Shown: piece by piece, positions 35,911 through 44,946 of the stretch
Layout: each line of letters opens with the position of its first letter
Numbering within the stretch: the stretch's first letter is position 1
Origin: Akkermansiaceae bacterium UBA2367
GTDB taxonomy: Bacteria; Verrucomicrobiota; Verrucomicrobiia; Verrucomicrobiales; DEV007
DNA: 64,000 bases
Reading direction: 5' to 3'
Assembly: GCA_002344525.1 (NCBI GenBank)
Contig: DDTJ01000028.1
Coordinates: forward strand, 199,728 to 263,727
Program-made: the position numbers and the translations under genes
The notes under the pieces: model-generated
Seen by the model: the letters and a program-made list of their open reading frames with translations, nothing else
Told to the model about the DNA's origin: nothing
Databases searched by the model: none

Positions 35911-37992
35911 TCACTCCACCTTCACCCACCGCACCGCGTCGATGATGACATATCCGTCGGTGTCGTGGTTCGAGATCGTGACCGTTCCCGTTTCGGCGAA
36001 GCGGAATTTCCCGACGCTGGCGAAATGCTTGTTGATCGCGGGACGCTCGCGCTGGTTCACTCGCGCCTCGGCGGTTCCGTCGGCGTGCTCGATGCGGACG
36101 GGCACCTTGGTGGCGCGGTTCGCGTTTTGGACCCAAGCGACCTGCACCTCGTAGACACCGGGGGAGGGCAGGGTGGTGGTGAAGGTGGCGGAGGCCTTGC
36201 CGTCGCGGGCGTCGCCGTCGTGGAGACAGCCATGGTGGATTCCGCTGGCGAGGGAGGAGGCTTGCCAGAATCCGACGCGCTTCGCCATAGTGTCGTCCAC
36301 GGCGATGCCGTCGAGCGTGTCGAGCTGGGTGAAATGCTCGGTGGACGGGGGCGGGGCGGTGTAGTTCAGGATCTGCCCGTCGGCTTCGAGTCGGACGCGC
36401 AGGGCGTCGTAGTCGATGTCCTGCACGGCGACGTCCGCGTCGATGGCGAGGCTGGCGGCGGTGGCGGCGGACTGGGCGAGGACCATGAAGACGGGCTCCA
36501 TGCGGATCGAGCCGAAGGCCATATGCGTCGAGGAGAGGCATATGGGCACGAGGAGGTTGGAGCATTCGCCGCGCTTCGGAACGATGGCCTCGTAGGCGAT
36601 GGGGTAGGGGGGGAAGCCGCCGACCTGCACGTCGCCCTCGTTGCGGACATGGCCGTCCGCGTCGACATGCCGCTGGACGTGGTGCGAGTCCATGGTGTAG
36701 GCGCCCATGCCGACGGAGCGCTCGACCGGCTCGCGGTGCTGGCAGTGGTTCTGCGTCATGACGAAGCCGGAGACCATGCGCCGCGCCTCGCGGATGTAGA
36801 GCTGCTCCTGCCAGCCCTTGCCTTCGGTGAATTCGTCCTTCGACATGCCCCATTGCGAGACCTGCTCGCGGACTGTCTCCGGCATGCGCGGGTGGTTGGC
36901 GAGGGTCCAGACGAGGCCCTGCTGGTAGAGGCGATGCCGCGCCACGATGGCCTCGCGCTCGGCGTAGGAGGCCTCGGGGTAGTCGTAGTTCTGCCCGATG
37001 AAGTCGGTGGAGAAGCCGAAATTGTTGTTCGTGTCGGTCTTGCGGTTGGGCATGGAGGAGTTGATCCACGGCACGCGGGTTTCGCCAGCCTCGTAGTTGC
37101 GGAGAAGGAGCTCGTACCACTGTTCCTCGTAGCCTTCGGGCTTGGTGAAGGGGATGCGGTTGTCGGGATGGTCGGTGAGGCACATGCGGAAGCAGTAGGC
37201 TTGGACGCGGTGGTCGCCCGCGCCCTCCTCGCCCGGTCCGGCGGGGTCGATGAAGGGGAGCAGACCGCTCGCCGGATTTCCCTTTTCGATATAGGGATCG
37301 ACGCCTTTCACGAACTGGTGGTGCCGCGCCATCGTCGTCTGCACGCCATTGAGGGTCTCGTCGTATTGGGCGTTGGCCTCGCGTCCGACAGTGTAGCTGA
37401 CTCCTGCCGCAGCCAGCAGGTCGCCCTCGTAGGTAGCGTCGAGGAACATCTTCCCGGTGAAGATCTTGCCCGACTCCATCGCGATGGAGACGATGCGGCC
37501 GTTTTCGACGACGACGCCCTTCTCGCGGTCGAGCCGTTCGTTGAAGACCAACTCAAGATCGGTCTCGGCGATCCAGTCGCGGTAGATTTTCAGCGCGGCG
37601 GAAGGTTCGAAGGTCCACATCGTCTCCTCGCCCTGCTCGGTGCGGCTCTGGCCCGAATCCTTGTATTCTTCGCGCTTTTGCCATTTCCATGCGGCGGGAT
37701 CGGCGTAGTGCCGGGCGACGCGGCGGTAGAACTCGCGGGAAAGCCCGCCGATGACCTGCTTGTTTCCGATGTCCGTCTGCCCGAGCCCTCCGGTGGTGAG
37801 ACCGCCCTCGCGGGAGGTCGGCTCGATGACGATGACGGATTTGCCCATCGCTTTCGCTTGGATGCCCGCGACGATCCCGGCGCTGGTGCCGCCGTAGACG
37901 ACGATGTCGCGTTCGATGGGTTCGGCGGCGGCGAGGGCGGGGAGGCCGAGCAGGAGGAGAAGGCGGGCGAGGGTGCGGAAGGAGGGAGTCAT
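35911..37992 (-). CDS. Secreted FAD-dependent oxidoreductase with golvesin-like tail
   Basis: A 693-residue exported protein (signal LARLLLLLGLPALAAA). The FAD Rossmann motif DIVVYGGTSAGIVAGIQAK lies at ~33-51, followed by EPTSREGGLTTGGLGQTD, typical of the FAD_oxidored family common in planctomycetes and verrucomicrobia. The C-terminal ~125 residues (from VGFWQAS) form a beta domain ending DTDGYVIIDAVRWVKV, the golvesin-type carbohydrate-binding-like module. The substrate is unknown; sugar or sulfated glycan oxidation is a guess. Likely co-transcribed with the metallophosphatase gene upstream. Confidence 0.88.
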   Translation of the reverse strand: MTPSFRTLARLLLLLGLPALAAAEPIERDIVVYGGTSAGIVAGIQAKAMGKSVIVIEPTSREGGLTTGGLGQTDIGNKQVIGGLSREFYRRVARHYADPAAWKWQKREEYKDSGQSRTEQGEETMWTFEPSAALKIYRDWIAETDLELVFNERLDREKGVVVENGRIVSIAMESGKIFTGKMFLDATYEGDLLAAAGVSYTVGREANAQYDETLNGVQTTMARHHQFVKGVDPYIEKGNPASGLLPFIDPAGPGEEGAGDHRVQAYCFRMCLTDHPDNRIPFTKPEGYEEQWYELLLRNYEAGETRVPWINSSMPNRKTDTNNNFGFSTDFIGQNYDYPEASYAEREAIVARHRLYQQGLVWTLANHPRMPETVREQVSQWGMSKDEFTEGKGWQEQLYIREARRMVSGFVMTQNHCQHREPVERSVGMGAYTMDSHHVQRHVDADGHVRNEGDVQVGGFPPYPIAYEAIVPKRGECSNLLVPICLSSTHMAFGSIRMEPVFMVLAQSAATAASLAIDADVAVQDIDYDALRVRLEADGQILNYTAPPPSTEHFTQLDTLDGIAVDDTMAKRVGFWQASSLASGIHHGCLHDGDARDGKASATFTTTLPSPGVYEVQVAWVQNANRATKVPVRIEHADGTAEARVNQRERPAINKHFASVGKFRFAETGTVTISNHDTDGYVIIDAVRWVKVE

Positions 37993-38083
37993 GGAGAACG
38001 GGGAGAAGGAGTCTACGGGGACGATAGGGGCGGTGGGGAAAGGGCTGCAAATCCAAAATCACAAAAACCCGACGGGCTGTGCC

Positions 38084-39298
38084 TCAGGCCATCGGCGGGA
38101 ACGAGACCTGGTGCGTCGTCTCGTCCTGCAGATTCCGGGTCGTGAGGGTCAGTTGGGTGCGGTCGGCGACGCCTTCGATCCAGCGCGCCCGTTCGGATTG
38201 GGGTCCGCCGCCGATGAGCTGGGCGTAGGGAAAGGCGTCGGTGGGCTCCAGATAGGCCTGCTGGTGCGTGTGGCCCGAGATGACGACCTGGGCTTTCCAT
38301 TTCACGAGGGAATCGTGCCAGAGATCCCGGCTGGAGCGGGCGTAGTGGTCGTAGTCGCCGTTGGCGTAGTCCAGCGTTTCGGGTTCCTCGTCCAAGCGCA
38401 GGGGGATGTGGCAGAAGACGACGCGGTAGGGGGCGTCGCGGAAGGCCGGTCGGCGGACGACCCGGCCGAGCCATTCCGCCTGGCGTTCGCGCAGCCGCTG
38501 GAAGGAGGCGCGCCCCTGGAAGCTGGGATGGTCGTCCGGCTTGTCCTCGCCCGTGTGCAGGCAGACGACGGCGACGGGGCCGCTGCGGAAGGCATAGTAG
38601 GGCCGTTGGCTGGGCGTGGAGATGGTCTCGGGGACTTGGTAGCCGTATTTCCCCCTGACGTCGTGGTTGCCCATCGTGAGGAGGACGGGGCGCTGGTGCG
38701 AGAAATCGGTACCGCCCGGATGCAGCAGGGTCGGGATGAGGAGGTCCTCGCTTTTCCAGTCGTTGCAAGTGTCGCCGTTCCAGAGGAGGAAATCCGACGC
38801 CGGAGTGATGCGATGCAGCTCCCGGATGGTCTCGTCCCGCTGGTGGGTGTCGTTCCAGACCGCGAAACGGGTCGCGTCGGCCCCAGGATCGAGGGTGCGG
38901 AAGGTCTTCCATTCGCTTTCGGCCCGCTCCGGCGGCCCGTCGATGGCTTCGGTGATGGCGCGGACTTGGTATTCCTTGCCGGGAGACAGGTCGCGCAGCG
39001 GGACTTTCATCACGCGGCTGGCTTGGGGGAAGAAGCCGTCGGGGGTGGTCTGGGCTTGGCCCGATTCGCCGGATTCGGACTTCCATTCCACCCATCCACG
39101 AGCCAGCCGGCCGACCGCCCAGACGAGGTCCGCGCCGTCGTGGCGCGGCGCCATGACCACGGGAGGCGTCAGCGTCAAGACTCCGGACGGCGCGGCGTCG
39201 GGCGTTTCTTTTGGGGCGTCCCCTTGGGCTTGCGCGGTCGAGCGGTCGGCCAACAGAGCCAAGGCGGGGGTGGCGTGGAAGAAATGGCGGCGGTTCAT
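38084..39298 (-). CDS. Exported calcineurin-like metallophosphatase
   Basis: A 404-residue protein starting MNRRHFFHATPALALLADRS, a Tat-like signal. An N-terminal Ig-like part (TLTPPVVMAPRHDGADLVW) resembles purple acid phosphatase N-domains. The metal motifs are complete: FAVWNDTH (D and H), GDTCND, TMGNHDVRG, FCHIPL and ISGHTHQQ. ATG at 39298 is preferred to an upstream start at 39313 because of the signal. The substrate is not evident. The FAD-oxidoreductase gene follows 91 nt downstream. Confidence 0.87.
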   Translation of the reverse strand: MNRRHFFHATPALALLADRSTAQAQGDAPKETPDAAPSGVLTLTPPVVMAPRHDGADLVWAVGRLARGWVEWKSESGESGQAQTTPDGFFPQASRVMKVPLRDLSPGKEYQVRAITEAIDGPPERAESEWKTFRTLDPGADATRFAVWNDTHQRDETIRELHRITPASDFLLWNGDTCNDWKSEDLLIPTLLHPGGTDFSHQRPVLLTMGNHDVRGKYGYQVPETISTPSQRPYYAFRSGPVAVVCLHTGEDKPDDHPSFQGRASFQRLRERQAEWLGRVVRRPAFRDAPYRVVFCHIPLRLDEEPETLDYANGDYDHYARSSRDLWHDSLVKWKAQVVISGHTHQQAYLEPTDAFPYAQLIGGGPQSERARWIEGVADRTQLTLTTRNLQDETTHQVSFPPMA

Positions 39299-39483
39299 GA
39301 CGGGATCGCTCACAAGTTACAGGGGAACGGGACTCTTCGTCGAGTCTGCGGAGCCTGCGTTATCGCGTCGGTGGCGGAATAGGAAAAGAAATCGGTGGGT
39401 GTCGAAAGTTTTTCAAATAGCGCTTCGTCTCGCTCGTCTACAGATTTGGCATGGGCTATCATGCCGCCCCCCGAACCACCTCC

Positions 39484-41886
39484 ATGAACCGTCTCCCCGT
39501 CTTCCGCCTCCTCCTGCTTTTCGCCCTCCTCTTCGGCCTCGCCCCGCAGGGCCCGGCGCAGGACGAGACCCCGCCCGCCCGCGTCATCATCGTCTTCGAC
39601 GCCTCGGGGAGCATGGCGGGGAAAATCGAGGGGCGTCCCAAGATCGACGTGGCTAAGGAAGTCGTCGCGGACATCGTTTCCGGCCTTGATTCCAAGGTCG
39701 AACTGGGTCTGATGGCCTACGGGCACCGCCGGAAAGGCGACTGCGAGGACATCGAACTGCTCGTGCCTCCGGCGGCGGGCAGTGGCGGTGCCGTGCTCTC
39801 CAAGCTCTCGGGCCTCAACCCGGTTGGCAAGACCCCGCTGACGGCGGCGGTGATCGAGGCGGCGGGCCACCTTCGCTACACCGAGGAGAAGGCCTCGGTC
39901 ATCCTCGTCAGCGACGGAGAGGAGACCTGCGGCAAGGATCCCTGCGCCATCGCCGTGGAACTGGAGGCGGCGGGCCTCGATTTCACCTGCCACGTCATCG
40001 GCTTCGACCTGAAACCGGGCGAGTCGCTCGGGCTGGAATGCCTCGCGAAGCAGACCGGGGGCCTCTACCTGTTCGCCGACACGGCGGCTGGCCTGATGGA
40101 CGCGCTGCAAGAGGCGCTGAAGCAGGTCATGAAGCCGACGAGCCGTCTCGTCGTCGAGCCGAAGCTCGCCTCGGGCGGTCCCGTAATCGACGGCGTCTCC
40201 TTCAAGCTCCTGACTCCGGACGGCGAGGAGGTCGCAACGGGCGACGGCGGCCGTTGGTCGCCCGAACTGCCGCAGCCCGGCCAATACCAAGTGCTCGCGG
40301 CCCGCGGGGACAAGGCGATGAAGCTCGAAGTTGAGATCGCCAGCGGCGAGACGGTGACGAAGGAGATCGTCTTCACCGACACGGGCGTGAAAGCCACGGC
40401 GCACGAGACCGAAGGCGGCCCCGCGTTGGCCTCGGGCGTCGCGTGGACCCTCTACGGCCCCGCCGGAGCGGCGGGCGAGCGGCAGCAGGTCGCCTTCAGC
40501 TACGAGGGCAAGCCCTTCCTGCGCGTCGATCCCGGCACCTACCTGCTCAAGGCGGAGCGCGGCGGCGCGGTCGCGGAGCGCGAGGTCGTCGTCGGCGACG
40601 GGGCGGCGGCGGAGGTCTCCGTCATCCTCGGCAGCGGCAGCCTGAAACTCGCCGCCACGATCAAGGAGGGCGAGCCTCCCCTGACCAAGGATCTCGCCTG
40701 GGACATCCTCGGCGAACCCGACGCGGAGGGTGACCGCACTAGCAAAGGCTTCAGCTACGAGGCGAAGCCGACCCTGAACCTGCCCGCCGGGAAATACCTC
40801 GTCACCGTCGCCCACGGCAGCGCGAAGGCGCAGCGGGAGGTCGAGATCGAGGCGGGGAAAACGACCGAGCTGCTTCTTTCCTTGGAGAGCGGGAAGGTGA
40901 AGGCCTCCGCGACCCTGACGGAGGGTGGCGAGCCGATCACGAAGGACCTCGCCTGGAACGTCTACGGCGAACCGGATCTGGAAGGGAAGCGCCCGTCGAT
41001 CGCCTTCAGCTACGAGGCGCAGCCGACCTTCTCCCTGCCCTCGGGCAAATACCTCGTCGAAGTCGTCCAAGGCAGCGCCAAGGCGACGAAGGAGATCGAA
41101 GTCGGCGCGGGCGGCGGATCGGAGGTCGTCATGATCCTCGGCTCCGGCAAGCTCCGCCTTTCCGCCCTGCCGGCGGAAGGGGCGCAGCCGCTCACGAACG
41201 ATCTCGCCTGGAACGTGCTCGGCGCACCTGATTTGGAAGGCAAGCGCGAGGATGTCGGATATTCCTACGAGGCCAATCCCACTCTCACCGTGCCAGCGGG
41301 CGACTACCTCGTGACCTTGGGTTGGGGGGAGGCGAAGGCGCAGCAGGAGGTGTCGGTCGAGGCGGGCAAGCTGGTCGAGACCCAGATCATCCTGAACGCC
41401 GGCACGATCCAGGCGAATGCAGTGATGGGCGAAGGCGGGCAGCCCGTCTCCGATGGCCTCGCCTGGGCGCTGTTGACCGAGACGGACGCCGAAGGCAACC
41501 GCAAGGATGCGGGCTTCAGCTACGACGGTAATCCCCGCTTCCGCAACAATGCGGGGAAATACCTGCTGAAAGTCGGACGCGGCGAGGCCAAGGCGGAGAT
41601 GGAGGTCGAGGTGACCGCCAACCGCCAGACCCAGGTCACCTTGAACCTCAACGCGGGCGTCCTGAAGGTGAAGTCCGCCAAGGATGGGGCATGGAACCTT
41701 CTCGGCGTTCCCGAGGATGGCGAGAGCGATCCGGTCAACCTCGGATTTTCCTACGACAAGGAGGCGACCTTCTATCTTCCCGCCGGAAAGGTCATCGTGC
41801 AGCGTACGAAGGACGACAAGAAGGCGGAGAAGGAGGTCGAGATCGGAGTGAACAAGCTTGTGGAGATTTCGCTGGATGCGGAGTGA
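39484..41886 (+). CDS. Exported VWA protein with seven tandem ~85-aa repeats
   Basis: A signal peptide (LLLLFALLFGLAPQGPAQ) leads to a von Willebrand A domain (~28-215) with an intact MIDAS: DASGSMAG, the Thr of GKTPLT, and LVSDGEETCG. Then follow seven beta-sandwich-like repeats of about 85 residues (from ~225 to the end). Repeats 3-6 share a clear pattern: a Lys/Ala opening, LAW, the E/D-rich loop EPDxEG, FSYE, a LPAGKYLV-type strand and an EVEV strand. Repeats 1, 2 and 7 are diverged. Such repeats suggest a surface or periplasmic adhesion/scaffold protein; the ligand is unknown. 800 residues from the ATG at 39484. Confidence 0.85.
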   Translation: MNRLPVFRLLLLFALLFGLAPQGPAQDETPPARVIIVFDASGSMAGKIEGRPKIDVAKEVVADIVSGLDSKVELGLMAYGHRRKGDCEDIELLVPPAAGSGGAVLSKLSGLNPVGKTPLTAAVIEAAGHLRYTEEKASVILVSDGEETCGKDPCAIAVELEAAGLDFTCHVIGFDLKPGESLGLECLAKQTGGLYLFADTAAGLMDALQEALKQVMKPTSRLVVEPKLASGGPVIDGVSFKLLTPDGEEVATGDGGRWSPELPQPGQYQVLAARGDKAMKLEVEIASGETVTKEIVFTDTGVKATAHETEGGPALASGVAWTLYGPAGAAGERQQVAFSYEGKPFLRVDPGTYLLKAERGGAVAEREVVVGDGAAAEVSVILGSGSLKLAATIKEGEPPLTKDLAWDILGEPDAEGDRTSKGFSYEAKPTLNLPAGKYLVTVAHGSAKAQREVEIEAGKTTELLLSLESGKVKASATLTEGGEPITKDLAWNVYGEPDLEGKRPSIAFSYEAQPTFSLPSGKYLVEVVQGSAKATKEIEVGAGGGSEVVMILGSGKLRLSALPAEGAQPLTNDLAWNVLGAPDLEGKREDVGYSYEANPTLTVPAGDYLVTLGWGEAKAQQEVSVEAGKLVETQIILNAGTIQANAVMGEGGQPVSDGLAWALLTETDAEGNRKDAGFSYDGNPRFRNNAGKYLLKVGRGEAKAEMEVEVTANRQTQVTLNLNAGVLKVKSAKDGAWNLLGVPEDGESDPVNLGFSYDKEATFYLPAGKVIVQRTKDDKKAEKEVEIGVNKLVEISLDAE

Positions 41887-41954
41887 GGTCGAAGCCGGGT
41901 GTGGCGGGCTTTGGGTTTTGCTGCGTTGCCGTCGCAAGGTCGTTCGATCTACGG

Positions 41955-42881
41955 CTACAAATGCTCGTCGAACCAATCCACGAACAGCCCGATGTCGAAG
42001 ACGATGCGGAGCCAGCCGTGGCCCTTGCCCTCGCGCACGACGATCTTCACCGGGGAGGCCCCGGCCTTCTCGGAGGCGTCGCGGAACCACTCCGACTGCT
42101 CCAGCGGCACGAGGGTGTCGCCGTCGCCGTGGAGGATGAGCACGGGCGGCTGGCCGGCATGGGCGTGGTAGACGGGGGACAGCTCCCGCGCGAGGGCGGG
42201 CCATCGCTCGGGATCCTTGCCTTCCTCGCCGAAGGCCTCGCGAAAGCTTTTCGGAGGTCCGCCGTCGCCCGCGTTCTGGGTCGAGGTGCCGAGATCGACG
42301 AGGTTCGTCACGGGGAAGAGGATCGCCGCCGCCTGCACCGCGCTGCTTTCGCGATCAACAGGGTCGACCGCGTCGGCGGGACCGGGACCGCCCCGCGTCA
42401 CGAGCATCAGGCTGAGTTGGCCGCCCGAACTGCCGCCCGTGACGCCGAGACGACCGGGGTCGATCCCGTAGTCCGCCGCGTGGTGGCGGATGAAGCGGAC
42501 GGCGCGGTTCACGTCGGCCACCGTGTCCTGCACCGAGGTTTCGGGCTGGGAGCGGTGCGAGACGGCGAAGACGGTGTAGCCCTGCCGCAGGAAAGGCGCC
42601 GTCAGCCAGAAGTCGAAAGATTCGGGCCGCGACTTCCAGCGTCCGCTCACGATCACGATCACGCCCGCGCCGTTGGGTCGCTGCGGACAGGCGAGGTCGA
42701 AGGTGAGGTCGTGCCCGTCGCGCTGGCCGTAGACAAGGCCGGGACGGTGCTCGCAGGTCGGGTGGAAATACCACCAGAACCCGCCCGCCACGGCCGCGAG
42801 CAGGACGATCAAGGCCGCCCCGACGAGGAGCAGGCGGAGGAAAAGGCGGCGGCATCCGCCGGGGCGAGAAGGGGAGTTCAC
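41955..42881 (-). CDS. Membrane-anchored alpha/beta hydrolase (esterase-like)
   Basis: A 308-residue protein with an N-terminal membrane anchor (LLLVGAALIVLLAAVAGGFWWYF). The nucleophile elbow is GGSSGGQ, the acid HGDGDTLVP and the His in GKGHGWL, so the triad is complete; the fold matches the BD-FAE/dienelactone-like esterases of plant-biomass bacteria. Its start overlaps the stop of the upstream C45 gene as ATGA (42878-42881), implying joint expression. Substrate unknown, possibly acetylated or feruloylated glycans. Confidence 0.85.
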   Translation of the reverse strand: MNSPSRPGGCRRLFLRLLLVGAALIVLLAAVAGGFWWYFHPTCEHRPGLVYGQRDGHDLTFDLACPQRPNGAGVIVIVSGRWKSRPESFDFWLTAPFLRQGYTVFAVSHRSQPETSVQDTVADVNRAVRFIRHHAADYGIDPGRLGVTGGSSGGQLSLMLVTRGGPGPADAVDPVDRESSAVQAAAILFPVTNLVDLGTSTQNAGDGGPPKSFREAFGEEGKDPERWPALARELSPVYHAHAGQPPVLILHGDGDTLVPLEQSEWFRDASEKAGASPVKIVVREGKGHGWLRIVFDIGLFVDWFDEHL

Positions 42882-44785
42882 GGAGATTTGGTCGGTTTGT
42901 CAGGCTTTCCGAGAAGCTCGGCGAGATTGAAATGCGTGTAGCGAGTGTGGCTCGCGACGTTCTCCGAATCGGCGTTGGCGACCCAGAAGTCAAGGGTGTC
43001 CGGGGCGAAGAGGACGGATTGGATGTTCGAAGTCATGCAGACGGGGCGGGTCATCAGTTCGCGCGCGGAGTCGGCGTCGAAGTCGCCCAGGCCCGCCTTG
43101 ACCCGCTTGACCAGTTCCGTGTAGCGGTCCCCGGCGGAGAGGAGGACGGTGTCGGCCACGGGATCGGGCAGTTGCGGATGGCTCTCGCCGGACCAGACCG
43201 TCTCGAAAAGATCGGGCGTGGCCTTGATCCCCACGGCGCGCCCCGATTTCGCGTCGGAGATCACGTAGTAGTATTCGCAGGTTCGGGGTCCCTTGCGCAT
43301 CCACTCCACCGCCTCGTCGATGGTGTCGCATTGCTCCATCACCTCGCGCACGAGCTGGGCCATGGGCTTGCCGTCCCAGTTCCCCTCGCCGCGTCCGCCC
43401 ATTTCGCCGATGGCGATCTGCTTCTCGTTCATCGCCGTGACCGAGCCGATGAAGCCCGCGTAGCTGATGTTGACCCAGGCGTTGCCTTCGGCGGGACGGC
43501 ATACCGCGACGACGGCGTTGTCCTCCAGACCGGCTCCGCGGATGTAGTCGAGGATGCGCCCGTGATAGATCCGTCCGTCGCGGGTCGCGCTGCCGTGCAG
43601 GGCGAAGCCGGAGCAGTGGAAGAGCTCGGGGAAGAAATTCGAGAGCCGCACTTCCTGCGGATGGAATCCGGCGGCGGCGGCGAGGGCGTCCATCTCGCGC
43701 AGGTGCGCGTCGGAGACGAAGGGCTGGATGCGGCTCTGGGCCTCCTCGATCTCGCCGAAGAACCAGCGACCCTTGGCGAAGGAGCTGGCGACGCCGACGC
43801 CGTAGACGACGCGCTCGCCGACGGAGAGGACCTCGTCGCGGAGCAGTTCGCCGTGCTGCCGCCCCATTTCCTCGGGTTCGCCTTCGAGGAAGAGGACGCG
43901 CACGCCGTCGTGCAGTTCGAGGCGTCCCTTTCCGCTGGTGGCGACGACCTCCTTCCGTCCCGTCGCGGGGGGAAGGGGAGGGGTCTTCGCGCCGATGCGG
44001 GAATGCAGCACCTTCGCGCAGCGGACGAGGTGGGAAAGGGCGACGCGCTCGGCTGAGGCGAGGGCTTCCTCGGGCGGCGACCAAGAGGGGGCGGATTCGC
44101 CGGGATCGCGGAAGGCGAAGCGGTCCACACGCAGGACGAGCGTCTGTCCCTTCGCCGAAGCGAGGCGCAATTCGCGGACGTCGCCATCCACAGTCCGCGT
44201 CTCGATCTGGAACGCGGGAAGATGGAGGAGGCTGCGTCCGATCCAGCTGGGGGAAAGGCGCTTCCACCGGCTTTCCCCTCCGTCGTCGGGTCGGTCTTTC
44301 ACCTCGATGAGAAAAGGGAGAAGCGCCGTCTGGAGAGGAGACAAGGAAGGGGTGAAATCGGGCAGCACAACGGGTTCGACCGAGGAGGGATCGCTGGTGA
44401 AGCGGGGGACGGAGGCATCGCCGATCAGGGTGAAGGATTTTTTCGGCAGATGGAACCAGATCGTGCCGCCCTCGCGTCCGGCGAGGATTCCTTCTTCCCC
44501 AAATTCGGTTTGAAGGAAAAGCTTGTCGGGCGCCTGCCAGCGCAGATTCGCCGAACGGCCCGCGAGCTTGTCCGGCAGCCCCTCGACCGAGACGAGGGTG
44601 AAGTCCGCTTCGAGGACGGCCCCGCTGCGGGCTTGGGCGATCCAATGCGCGACCGTCCCGCCGAGCGCCCGCGAGTCGCGGGAGCTGAGCAGGAAGAAAG
44701 CGGCGACGACCGCGAGATCGAACGCGACGAAGAGGAACAGGAGGCGCAGCGCGAAACGCCGACTGCGGGGAGTGGGATCGTCCAT
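42878..44785 (-). CDS. C45-family autoproteolytic acyltransferase/hydrolase
   Basis: A 635-residue protein with an N-terminal membrane helix (RLLFLFVAFDLAVVAAFFLL). Residues ~40-290 are an unrecognised domain. The C-terminal half is a peptidase C45 (acyl-CoA:6-aminopenicillanate acyltransferase) domain: GRQHGELL, the likely nucleophile Cys near residue 391 in ELFHCSGFAL, GRIYHGRILDY and MNEKQIAIGEMGG. Such enzymes become active by self-cleavage before the Cys. The substrate is unknown. ATG at 44785 just precedes the membrane helix. Coupled by ATGA to the esterase gene. Confidence 0.82.
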   Translation of the reverse strand: MDDPTPRSRRFALRLLFLFVAFDLAVVAAFFLLSSRDSRALGGTVAHWIAQARSGAVLEADFTLVSVEGLPDKLAGRSANLRWQAPDKLFLQTEFGEEGILAGREGGTIWFHLPKKSFTLIGDASVPRFTSDPSSVEPVVLPDFTPSLSPLQTALLPFLIEVKDRPDDGGESRWKRLSPSWIGRSLLHLPAFQIETRTVDGDVRELRLASAKGQTLVLRVDRFAFRDPGESAPSWSPPEEALASAERVALSHLVRCAKVLHSRIGAKTPPLPPATGRKEVVATSGKGRLELHDGVRVLFLEGEPEEMGRQHGELLRDEVLSVGERVVYGVGVASSFAKGRWFFGEIEEAQSRIQPFVSDAHLREMDALAAAAGFHPQEVRLSNFFPELFHCSGFALHGSATRDGRIYHGRILDYIRGAGLEDNAVVAVCRPAEGNAWVNISYAGFIGSVTAMNEKQIAIGEMGGRGEGNWDGKPMAQLVREVMEQCDTIDEAVEWMRKGPRTCEYYYVISDAKSGRAVGIKATPDLFETVWSGESHPQLPDPVADTVLLSAGDRYTELVKRVKAGLGDFDADSARELMTRPVCMTSNIQSVLFAPDTLDFWVANADSENVASHTRYTHFNLAELLGKPDKPTKSP

Positions 44786-44946
44786 GGGGAGACGAAACGA
44801 AGCGAACGAGGTCGCGTCAACCCGCATTTCCCGCGCCCTTTCGTCGCGAGACGCGGTGAGTGTGGTGGCCGGGGGCGCTCCGGTAAGGCGCGTTTCCGTG
44901 GAATTGCGCCTCGACAGCGGGGGGCGGATTCCTCCAAAATGCCGAA

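Noticed and set aside
35416..38145. Plus-strand ORF of 909 residues
   Set aside because: It is antisense to the FAD-dependent oxidoreductase, whose motifs are intact, and overlaps the PhyH gene in another frame.
40140..41880. CRISPR or satellite DNA from the periodic sequence
   Set aside because: The periodicity (~255 bp) is in frame and encodes protein domain repeats with diverged DNA.
39310..42204. Minus-strand ORF of 964 residues
   Set aside because: Antisense to the VWA-repeat gene; its apparent repeats mirror the real repeats on the other strand.
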